Assembly (NCBI GenBank): GCA_938045195.1
Contig: CALINC010000056.1
Span: forward strand, 1-11,841
DNA from: an uncultured Treponema sp.
GTDB taxonomy: Bacteria; Spirochaetota; Spirochaetia; Treponematales; Treponemataceae
DNA: 11,841 nt
Reading direction: 5' to 3'
In this document: positions 6,441-11,841 of the stretch, piece by piece
Numbering within the stretch: position 1 is the stretch's first letter
Layout of the letters: each line of letters starts with the position of its first letter
Program-made: the position numbers and the translations under genes
Notes under the pieces: model-generated
Told to the model about the DNA's origin: nothing
The model's input: the letters and a program-made list of their open reading frames with translations, nothing else
Databases searched by the model: none

Positions 6441-6499
6441 ATATTCCATAGCTCCTAATGATAATCTCAATGGTGAAATAATCCCGATTTTTTTAGTAT

Positions 6500-6527
6500 A
6501 TTATAGCATATTGCGAGAATAAGTCAA
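6500..6527 (-). promoter_or_regulatory. Promoter of the citDE operon
   Basis: On the minus strand, TTGACT (6527-6522), a 16-base spacer and a perfect TATAAT (6505-6500) are preceded by TGC, giving an extended -10. Transcription should begin near 6493, leaving about 50 bases of leader before citD. It is back-to-back with the promoter of the haem-binding lipoprotein gene, with about 25 bases between the two -35 boxes. Confidence 0.78.
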
Positions 6528-6551
6528 TGCGTGGGGAACATACATAATTAC

Positions 6552-6580
6552 TTGACCTTTTTTTATTTTATATTTAAAAT
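6552..6580 (+). promoter_or_regulatory. Promoter of the haem/iron ABC genes, placing the start at the ATG
   Basis: TTGACC (6552-6557), exactly 17 bases, then TAAAAT (6575-6580). The -10 ends 6 bases before the A of the start codon at 6587. The expected +1 therefore coincides with or touches the ATG. No Shine-Dalgarno is present before the ATG, consistent with a leaderless transcript. Confidence 0.65.
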
Positions 6581-6581
6581 A
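6564..6581. promoter_or_regulatory. Operator-like palindrome overlapping the -10 box
   Basis: TATTTTA (6564-6570) and TAAAATA (6575-6581) form a perfect 7-4-7 inverted repeat covering the -10. This is where a repressor would block transcription. An iron-responsive regulator is a natural guess for a haem/iron uptake gene, but the sequence fits no consensus I can name. AT-rich DNA can also give such repeats by chance. Confidence 0.4.
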
Positions 6582-6586
6582 TACGT

Positions 6587-7513
6587 ATGAAGTTACTCAA
6601 AATGATTGCAGCTTTAACAGCTGTTTTTATTTTTACGGCTTGTTTTAATCCTACTGAAGAAGAAAAAGCAGCACTTCCCGACCGTACTATTCAAAAAAAT
6701 AATCTTACTGTAATTGCAGGGACAATGTCTCTTGCTGAAATACTGGGAGATTTAGAATATAAATATGTAATTGGAGTACCCTCAAGCCGGCACGCCCTGC
6801 CGCCGCTGTATTCAAAATGTACGCAAATCGGCAGTCCGCTCAAACCCGATATGGAGACGGTTAAAATGCTTAATGCCGATTTGTATTTAGCGTCTGTAGG
6901 GTCAAAATCCGCTCTGGAAAAAATATTTGACAATCAAAATATTAAAACCGAATACTTCGATTTGGATTCATATTCGGCATGTTTGGAGTCGATTAAAAAA
7001 ATAGGAAAACTGACCGGCAAGCAAAGAGAGGCTGAGCATGTTGTGCAGACTATAGAAGCCAAAACGCTTGAAGTACTTCGTTCAATAAGCGGTAAAAAAA
7101 GCCCTAAAGTGTTAATGATTTTAGGCTCGCCTAAAAAACTAATGATGGGAACAAAAAATTCTTACACAGGCAGTTTAATGCGGCTTTTAAAAATTCATAA
7201 TATCGCAAATGACATAGGTAATTTCGATAAGTCCTATGTTCCTGTAAGTATAGAAGAAATTATAAAATATCAGCCCGATGTTATTATCAGGCTAACTCAT
7301 ACAAAAACTGAAAATTCGGCGGCTTCTTTAAGAGAAGAATTTGCAAACAGTGAAATTTGGCAACAGGTAAAAGCCGTAAAAGAAAACCGAATTTATAATT
7401 TGGATAGTAATCTGTATACTGTTTCACGTAATATTAGGATAATGCAGGCTGTGGAAAATCTAAAAGAAGTAATTTACGATACATACGATTCGGTTCAAGT
7501 TGAAGAAAAATGA
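6587..7513 (+). CDS. Haem/iron ABC transporter substrate-binding lipoprotein (IsdE-like)
   Basis: This 308-residue class III (TroA/FecB-like) binding protein is likely anchored outside the inner membrane. It has a lipoprotein signal, MKLLKMIAALTAVFIFTAC, with Cys19 the probable lipidated residue. Features in order: VIAGTMSLAEIL (42-53), a VIGVPSSRHALPPLY segment (61-75), IGSPLKPDMETVKML (81-95), a long central helix near 135-170, VPVSIEEIIKYQPDVIIRLTH (split at 218-238), and EIWQQVKAVKENRIYNLD (256-273). The last two closely resemble S. aureus IsdE as remembered, with His238 at the place of its haem-ligand His. The IsdE Met ligand position appears to be Leu85, with Met89 nearby. Ligand is probably haem, though iron-siderophore cannot be excluded. 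It overlaps the permease gene by ATGA. Confidence 0.85.
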   Translation: MKLLKMIAALTAVFIFTACFNPTEEEKAALPDRTIQKNNLTVIAGTMSLAEILGDLEYKYVIGVPSSRHALPPLYSKCTQIGSPLKPDMETVKMLNADLYLASVGSKSALEKIFDNQNIKTEYFDLDSYSACLESIKKIGKLTGKQREAEHVVQTIEAKTLEVLRSISGKKSPKVLMILGSPKKLMMGTKNSYTGSLMRLLKIHNIANDIGNFDKSYVPVSIEEIIKYQPDVIIRLTHTKTENSAASLREEFANSEIWQQVKAVKENRIYNLDSNLYTVSRNIRIMQAVENLKEVIYDTYDSVQVEEK

Positions 7514-8499
7514 TTGAAAAATTAAGACGGAAAAAGATTATAGGATTTGCCGTTGTTTCTGCGGCAGCCTTTATCGCGGCGGTTTTTATCAGTATCGCAC
7601 TCGGAAGCATAAAAATTCCCATAACGGAAATACCGGCTCTTCTTTTACACAAGGATCGATATTCTCAGTTTGCAGTTATAATTTGGGAAGTACGATTGCC
7701 GCGTATAATTCTTGCATTGATTGTAGGAGCTAACCTAGCGGCAGCAGGTGCTTTGTTTCAAGCAGTTATTCAAAACCCATTGGCAGACCCCGGCATTATC
7801 GGTATTTCGGCAGGTGCAAAATTGGGGCTTTTAACGGCCCTTTTAGTTTTTCCGAGTTTTGTGCAAGCAGCACCGCTTTTTGCTTTTTTAGGAGCCATGG
7901 GAGCCGCAGTTTTAGTTTATCTTCTTGCATGGAAAAGCGGAATAAAGACAGTACGGCTTATTTTGGCAGGTATTGCAGTTAATGCCTTTTTGGCGGGCGT
8001 TTCTTATATGATTACGCTTTTAAATAACGATAAAATCCAGAATATAATGCTTTGGCTTTCCGGCAGTTTGGCAGGCAGAAGTATGTATGATGTTAAAATT
8101 CTCTTGCCTTATTCACTGATAGGTTTGACGGCATCGTTTTTCTCGATTCGTCCCAGTAATTTGCTTTTATTCGGGGATGAAAAAGCGGGAAGTCTCGGTT
8201 TAAATATAACAAAAAGCCGTCTCTTAATTTCGCTTACGGCATCTTTTTTGGCTGCAATAGCAACATCCTTTGCAGGAGTTATCAGTTTTGTAGGGCTTAT
8301 CATTCCGCACATTGTAAGACTGATAACAGGGCCAAACTACAAATATGTTCTTCCGTTTTCAATATTTACCGGCGGAATATTTTTACTTGCAGCAGATACG
8401 TTTGCCCGTACAATAGCAGCACCTTTGGAGCTGCCCGTAGGTACCTTGATGGCTTTAATAGGCGGTCCGTTTTTTGTATATTTGCTGCGGACAAAGTAA
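7510..8499 (+). CDS. FecCD-family ABC transporter permease (haem/iron, IsdF-like)
   Basis: This 329-residue integral membrane permease is of the BtuC/FecCD type, with about nine to ten hydrophobic segments. Family motifs: RLPRIILALIVGA (62-74), GALFQAVIQNPLADPGIIG (80-98), ISAGA (99-103), GDEKAGSLGLN (222-232, in the region that contacts the ATPase), GVISFVGLIIPHIVR (256-270), and LELPVGTLMALIGGP (306-320). Length is normal. It would form the channel that receives substrate from the lipoprotein encoded just upstream. No ATPase gene follows: the next gene converges from the other strand 23 bp away. The transporter must therefore borrow an ATPase encoded elsewhere, as S. aureus IsdEF does with FhuC. 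There is no visible terminator in the 23-bp gap. Confidence 0.92.
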   Translation: MIEKLRRKKIIGFAVVSAAAFIAAVFISIALGSIKIPITEIPALLLHKDRYSQFAVIIWEVRLPRIILALIVGANLAAAGALFQAVIQNPLADPGIIGISAGAKLGLLTALLVFPSFVQAAPLFAFLGAMGAAVLVYLLAWKSGIKTVRLILAGIAVNAFLAGVSYMITLLNNDKIQNIMLWLSGSLAGRSMYDVKILLPYSLIGLTASFFSIRPSNLLLFGDEKAGSLGLNITKSRLLISLTASFLAAIATSFAGVISFVGLIIPHIVRLITGPNYKYVLPFSIFTGGIFLLAADTFARTIAAPLELPVGTLMALIGGPFFVYLLRTK

Positions 8500-8522
8500 C
8501 CTTTACACTCGGTATATATATG

Positions 8523-9545
8523 CTAAAGCGAGCGGTTTTCAATTTCCATTTGAGGTTTAAAGGCTTCTACAAATTTAGGCATAAGTTCTTCTATGGTACC
8601 CTCAATATACAGTCCTGAAGCCTGTTTATGACCGCCGCCGCCGAAAGAAAGTGCTATGGCGGCTACATCTATTTTATCCAGAGAGCGGAAACCTACCGAA
8701 CAATGTGTAGGAGATTCTTGGCGGACAACGCAGATAGCTTCCACCCCGTCAATTGACTGAATGAGTTGATATAAGATGTCGGAATCTCTGCCCTCAAGTC
8801 CGTATTCTTGCGTATCTTCATACGTTTCATAAGCAGTTATCAGCCTTCCTCCGTAGTGCTTTTCCATTCGGTTTAAGATACGCGCAATAAGGAGCCTTGA
8901 TTCAAAGGTTTTTCCTCCGTTCATCTGCATAAACGTTTTTTTAGGATTTGCACCGGCGGCAATGAGACGCGAGGCATGAGAAAAAACTTCCGTACTTCGT
9001 TCATCCAAATGTCTGAAAAATCCCGTATCGGTACATAAACCGAAAAATAAAGCATCCGCTTCTTCCTTAGTTATAACACCGCTTATTTCTTCTATTATCG
9101 ATTGAATTAAATAAGTAGTGGACGGGGCTGACGGCATAATGAGTGAATTTTGAGACTGCTCGCTGTTTGTTGCATGATGGTCAATTATAATATATGGATA
9201 ATCTTTAAGAAGCGGGGCTATGTCTCCCACTCTATCAAAACCGGAACAATCTACAATTATGCAGCCGGTTGTTTTGGGGTCAAATGTATCGGTAGTAGGT
9301 AATTCGGATGAAAAAAGATGTTCGTATTTTTTAATCTCGGTACGCTTAAAAGGACCCGCCGACATTAAAAAACACTCTTTTTTTAGTCTTTTTAAGAAAA
9401 GAAACATCGCAATACTACTGCCGATACAGTCTCCATCGGGTTCTTTATGACCTGCGACGATAAAACGGTTATAGCACATCAAAAAATCCTTTAGTTTTTT
9501 GGGAACTACAGGAATTTCAATAGAATTAGAGCTTTTTTTTTGCAT
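8523..9545 (-). CDS. DHH/DHHA1 phosphoesterase, NrnA-like (nanoRNase / pAp phosphatase type)
   Basis: This 340-residue cytoplasmic metal-dependent hydrolase has the full motif set: GHKEPDGDCIGS (32-43; His33, Asp37, Asp39), VDCSGFD (98-104; Asp99), IDHHATN (121-127), CTDTGFF (171-177; Asp173), and the C-terminal DHHA1 signature FGGGGHKQASG (301-311). NrnA proteins degrade short oligoribonucleotides and dephosphorylate 3'-phosphoadenosine 5'-phosphate; some relatives act on cyclic dinucleotide products. Substrate here is inferred from the family. The N-terminal extension of about 20 residues is Lys/Ser-rich. ATG at 9545 has only a weak GGA about 9 bases upstream. Codons 2-5 contain a run of nine A. 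No clear promoter is visible, so it may rely on readthrough from the upstream secreted-protein gene. Confidence 0.9.
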   Translation of the reverse strand: MQKKSSNSIEIPVVPKKLKDFLMCYNRFIVAGHKEPDGDCIGSSIAMFLFLKRLKKECFLMSAGPFKRTEIKKYEHLFSSELPTTDTFDPKTTGCIIVDCSGFDRVGDIAPLLKDYPYIIIDHHATNSEQSQNSLIMPSAPSTTYLIQSIIEEISGVITKEEADALFFGLCTDTGFFRHLDERSTEVFSHASRLIAAGANPKKTFMQMNGGKTFESRLLIARILNRMEKHYGGRLITAYETYEDTQEYGLEGRDSDILYQLIQSIDGVEAICVVRQESPTHCSVGFRSLDKIDVAAIALSFGGGGHKQASGLYIEGTIEELMPKFVEAFKPQMEIENRSL

Positions 9546-9554
9546 TTTTTTATT

Positions 9555-9652
9555 CCGCTATAGATAATCCCCTGGACCAAAACCGTTGTTGTATAAAAAA
9601 CACAACGGGATTTCAGTATCAGGGGAAACGTTAAAACGGATACGCCGCTATA
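9555..9652. repeat. Structured intergenic segment bounded by an 8-bp direct repeat
   Basis: CCGCTATA occurs at both 9555-9562 and 9645-9652. Between them are nested inverted repeats: an outer TCCCCTG/CAGGGGA (9568-9574 with 9620-9626) and an inner CCGTTGT/ACAACGG (9583-9589 with 9602-9608). It could be a structured RNA leader for the downstream gene, a processing or termination element, or a small decayed insertion with an 8-bp target duplication. The inverted repeats do not reach the direct repeats, which weakens the last idea. Confidence 0.35.
9579..9608 (-). terminator. Terminator-like hairpin after the secreted-protein gene
   Basis: On the minus strand, CCGTTGT (9608-9602) pairs with ACAACGG (9589-9583) around a 12-base loop, followed directly by TTTT (9582-9579). 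The U-run is short, so termination may be partial, leaving some readthrough into the phosphoesterase gene. Confidence 0.4.
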
Positions 9653-9654
9653 AC

Positions 9655-10074
9655 TTAAAACTTTAATTCAAGGGCTTCTACGCCTTCAAATTTTGAATCA
9701 TATTCGCTGGGTGAGGCAAGAGTTCCCCAAATGGAGCTATTTATATCCCGCGGGGCGGCTATTTTAATATGGTCAAATTTTCCACCTTTAATATAGAAAG
9801 ATAAATAAGGATTTACCCTTGTATTTACAAGTTCCATTTTTGCTCTGCCGTCGGCAGGTGAAAGCCATGCACTCGGAATAAACACTTCGGCATTTTTTAG
9901 ACCGGCTCTTCTGTAAATAATATAATAGCCCTTTTGGTGTGCAAATATTTTTAAAATCTGCACATTCACATAATATACATCGGCTTCTTCAACCTTTTGA
10001 GAAAAAGCAGGTATAGCCGTAAAAAGAGAAAAAACGAATACAATAAACGCTGTATGCAATAAGGATTTCTTCAT
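9655..10074 (-). CDS. Small secreted protein of unknown function
   Basis: A protein of 139 residues from the chosen start. MKKSLLHTAFIVFVFSLFTAIPAFSQ is a clear Sec signal peptide with probable cleavage after AFS or AFSQ. There is no lipobox cysteine, so it is probably periplasmic or released. The mature part of about 113 residues looks beta-rich (VYYVNVQILKIFAHQKGYYI, FIPSAWLSPADGRAKMEL, YLSFYIKGGKFDHIKIA) and ends ALELKF. It is too small for an ordinary outer-membrane barrel. I do not recognise the family. The frame opens 10 codons earlier, but GGAGGAG ends 3 bases before the ATG at 10074 and a promoter start near 10089 fits only this start. It lies between the outer-membrane barrel gene and the phosphoesterase gene, all on the minus strand. 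Confidence 0.8.
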   Translation of the reverse strand: MKKSLLHTAFIVFVFSLFTAIPAFSQKVEEADVYYVNVQILKIFAHQKGYYIIYRRAGLKNAEVFIPSAWLSPADGRAKMELVNTRVNPYLSFYIKGGKFDHIKIAAPRDINSSIWGTLASPSEYDSKFEGVEALELKF

Positions 10075-10095
10075 ATACTCCTCCAAGATAAAAGA

Positions 10096-10124
10096 ATTAT
10101 ACACGGAATCGGATATTTTTTCAA
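10096..10124 (-). promoter_or_regulatory. Promoter of the secreted-protein gene
   Basis: Minus-strand TTGAAA (10124-10119), a 17-base spacer and a perfect TATAAT (10101-10096). Expected start of transcription is near 10089, about 15 bases before the ATG at 10074, leaving room only for the Shine-Dalgarno. Confidence 0.75.
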
Positions 10125-10146
10125 GCAGAATTTATATAAATTCTGC
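10125..10146. promoter_or_regulatory. Perfect 22-bp palindrome abutting the -35 box
   Basis: GCAGAATTTAT followed by its exact reverse complement ATAAATTCTGC, with no spacer. It ends at 10125, directly next to the -35 box at 10124-10119, and is centred about 46 bp upstream of the predicted start. That is a common position for an activator site. The adjoining bases on both strands do not form a T-run after the stem, so it is not a good intrinsic terminator of the upstream gene. Confidence 0.5.
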
Positions 10147-10251
10147 AAAAAATTACAGATTTTTTACGTTTCGGTATAACACAAGGATACAATTTTTGCG
10201 TTTTTATTCGTGCGGTTTAATACCCCGATGCTCTGCGTTGGAGTTGTTGAT

Positions 10252-11763
10252 TTACCACCTAAACCTCCCCTTAACCCATATAGAACTTATCTTGTTTAAT
10301 TGTGCAAAGTCTCCTTTGCCGTCATAGCCTTTGGTGTAAATGTCTCCGCCCAAAATTACATGCATGTTGTCGGTAAGGGCATAGTCAACCGCATAAGTGC
10401 TGAATGTACTGCCGTAGTTTATATCGACTGCTCCGCTTGCAGAAAGTTTGAGTGTGTCCCTCAAAAATGTTTTGCTTATATTGAGGCTGACAAAACCCTT
10501 GTGTATGGGACGCTCTATATCGTTCTTATGGTTTAAAATTAGGTCTTCAAAATACTGTGCACTAAGTGTCCAAGAATTCTTAATCCAATCGAGTCCTGCA
10601 AGCATTAAAAGTTGGTGTTTAGGTTTGGGTTGATTAAAATGCAGGAGAAGAGCCTTATCTGTAAATTCAAAGCCTTTTATTAAATTGTCTTTTTTAGGCT
10701 CAAATTTACGTTTTCCTACCCAAGCTCCTTCCAATCTTATGGTTACATCTCCTGCCGGTATTGCGGCATCAAGACCTACCATTCCTATCCGATAGTAGTT
10801 TTCATAAAACGATATTATAGGTATAGCTTTATTATCTTTCGGAATAAAGGGGTTCAACTTAGGGTGAAAAGGTAATGCCGGATTAGCTAGTTGTCCTTCC
10901 CATGTTCCTTTTTTTATGAATTCGGGATTCTTATCCCAGCCATAAAAACCTGAAACCGAAAAATCTATGCCGGGTAAAAAGAAAGAGAGACGGGCTGCAG
11001 CCTCAGAATCCGTAAACATCTTGGGCTTTTCATTTTCGGTCTTCGTATATGTTACGGGAAGAGATAATCCGTTTTTAGTAACTTTATCGGGAAGTTTAAT
11101 AGAAAAAAGTGTATCATTTGCACCGTTTTCAAAGTGGAAGAGGGGTAATTTGTTCGGTGTAAAAAACGGTACGGCGACCGCTTCAAATGTAAAAATATCG
11201 TGGAAAAAGCGCAAGCGGATACTGTCCGACGCGAGTTTTGTATCATCGGAAGAAAGAGCTAAAAAGGCGGAAGAATCTTTTGCACTCAGCACATCGGTAA
11301 GAGAAAAGCCGTCTGCCTGTCCCCAGTTGATGAGCTGTCTTCCGAAACTTAAATCCCAAATCTCGCCCGAATAGCGGAAATAGGCTTCATTAAGTTTAAA
11401 GCCCGTGCGTGCGGGATTGCGGTAATTGTATTCTGCCGAGGCTGAAAGAAAGGCATAGGCCGAACCTGCAAGGACTTCTCCTTTTATTTGAGCAATAGAA
11501 CGGGACAGACTGTACTCGGCTCCTTTGTTCCATCTAAGACCTTGGGCTGTTTCCAGTTTTCCGCTTACCGTAAATACCGGTTTTCCGTTGTCATCTTCCA
11601 AATCATCAGTAAATTCTTCATCATCTGAATTATCGGCTGCTTGATATTCGGATAATGTTCCACCTGTTTCCTGTGCATTGCACGGAAATGTTAATGCAAA
11701 AAATAACATACAGAATGTAGTACCTAACAAGAACGTTTGTCTGTATTTTCGTATTGTTTTCAT
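10252..11763 (-). CDS. Outer-membrane beta-barrel protein, DUF1302-like
   Basis: A 503-residue exported protein. Residues 1-30 form a signal peptide (KTIRKYRQ, hydrophobic core, then CNA-Q). Cys28 follows Pro, which is a poor lipobox. An acidic low-complexity stretch follows (about 46-59, DDEEFTDDLEDD). From about 63 to the end there are alternating polar and aromatic or hydrophobic beta strands. The conserved-looking FGRQLINWGQADGFSLTDVL lies at 140-159, resembling DUF1302-type barrels. The C-terminus is WVKGRFRW, ending in an aromatic residue as expected for BAM-dependent insertion. Transport substrate is unknown; relatives are often found near RND-type exporters. AGGAG lies 10 bases before the ATG. 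No promoter is visible before the window edge, and the ATG overlaps the stop of a short upstream frame, hinting at a longer operon. Confidence 0.85.
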   Translation of the reverse strand: MKTIRKYRQTFLLGTTFCMLFFALTFPCNAQETGGTLSEYQAADNSDDEEFTDDLEDDNGKPVFTVSGKLETAQGLRWNKGAEYSLSRSIAQIKGEVLAGSAYAFLSASAEYNYRNPARTGFKLNEAYFRYSGEIWDLSFGRQLINWGQADGFSLTDVLSAKDSSAFLALSSDDTKLASDSIRLRFFHDIFTFEAVAVPFFTPNKLPLFHFENGANDTLFSIKLPDKVTKNGLSLPVTYTKTENEKPKMFTDSEAAARLSFFLPGIDFSVSGFYGWDKNPEFIKKGTWEGQLANPALPFHPKLNPFIPKDNKAIPIISFYENYYRIGMVGLDAAIPAGDVTIRLEGAWVGKRKFEPKKDNLIKGFEFTDKALLLHFNQPKPKHQLLMLAGLDWIKNSWTLSAQYFEDLILNHKNDIERPIHKGFVSLNISKTFLRDTLKLSASGAVDINYGSTFSTYAVDYALTDNMHVILGGDIYTKGYDGKGDFAQLNKISSIWVKGRFRW

Positions 11764-11840
11764 ATCTTAATTACTCCTATAAAAACTTTTGCAGCAAATA
11801 TCAGAGCCTTTCGGCTCTGTTCTGTAAGGAAATTTTTCAT
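11760..11840 (-). CDS. Possible short ORF or tail of an upstream gene
   Basis: A minus-strand frame open to the window edge reads MKNFLTEQSRKALIFAAKV plus seven residues and stops with TGA. That TGA overlaps the ATG of the barrel gene as ATGA, a typical coupled-operon junction. With only one base before its ATG visible, it could be a 26-residue leader peptide, the end of a larger upstream gene, or chance. A stable hairpin falls within it. Confidence 0.25.
   Translation of the reverse strand: MKNFLTEQSRKALIFAAKVFIGVIKI
11802..11819 (-). other. GNRA-capped hairpin upstream of the barrel gene
   Basis: On the minus strand, CAGAGCC-GAAA-GGCTCTG is a 7-bp perfect stem with a GAAA tetraloop. It is followed by ATATTTGC rather than a T-run. 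It may be a weak terminator of an upstream gene or a 5' leader structure about 38 bases before the barrel ATG. Confidence 0.5.
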
Positions 11841-11841
11841 C

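Noticed and set aside
6441..6470. Longer citD starting at TTG 6470 or ATG 6449
   Set aside because: The ribosome-binding site would lie inside or only 2 bases before those starts, and family alignment begins at 6440.
10145..10167. AT-only hairpin as terminator of the barrel gene
   Set aside because: The minus-strand stem AAAAAAT/ATTTTTT is weak and its T-run forms the stem itself. Termination here cannot be supported.
10300..11374. Plus-strand frames opposite the barrel gene
   Set aside because: They lack recognisable motifs, and the minus-strand frame has a signal peptide and barrel features along its whole length.
1..11841. Mobile element, CRISPR array or defence system
   Set aside because: No transposase, integrase, regularly spaced repeats or toxin-antitoxin-like gene pair is visible on either strand.

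Overview
The window looks like chromosomal DNA from a moderately AT-rich spirochete, most likely an oral Treponema of the T. denticola type. This rests on remembered protein resemblance and general gene content, not on a database search. It carries ten well-supported protein genes, two less certain small or unknown ones, and one tRNA cut by the left edge. I see no insertion sequence, phage gene, CRISPR array or integration site. I also find no convincing undescribed multi-gene system. The interest lies in departures within known families and in several clean promoter and operator architectures.

Left edge (1-346): the 5' half of a tRNA-Leu(GAG) on the minus strand with a near-consensus promoter. 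A divergent plus-strand promoter and a long, hairpin-rich leader follow. Positions 347-3264 hold a tight three-gene operon, pntAA-pntAB-pntB, for the membrane proton-translocating nicotinamide nucleotide transhydrogenase. The split-subunit layout is like that of Rhodospirillum rubrum. A strong intrinsic terminator follows. Related short hairpin repeats lie on both sides of the operon. The NADP-binding domain of PntB lacks the usual Lys-Arg-Ser that grips the 2'-phosphate.

Positions 3389-4360 encode a D-2-hydroxyacid (glycerate-type) dehydrogenase. It converges, 4 bp apart, on an unrecognised 179-residue protein. Positions 4990-6440, on the minus strand, form a compact operon of citD (citrate lyase acyl carrier protein), citE (citryl-CoA lyase subunit) and a TIGR04076-type small protein. 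citF and the citrate lyase maturation genes are not next to them. The citDE promoter lies back-to-back with the promoter of an IsdE-like haem/iron-binding lipoprotein gene at 6587. That second promoter places transcription start at or next to the ATG, suggesting a leaderless mRNA, and a palindrome overlaps its -10. The lipoprotein gene overlaps a FecCD-type permease gene, and no ATPase gene follows.

Right part (8523-11841, minus strand): an NrnA-like DHH/DHHA1 phosphoesterase, a small secreted protein of unknown function, and an outer-membrane beta-barrel protein (DUF1302-like) with a signal peptide. A perfect 22-bp palindrome abuts the -35 of the secreted-protein promoter. A short open frame overlaps the start of the barrel gene at the right edge.

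Taken together, the genes suggest an anaerobic host-associated heterotroph. It balances NAD(H) and NADP(H) through the proton gradient, handles small organic acids (hydroxyacids, and possibly citrate), and imports haem or iron.
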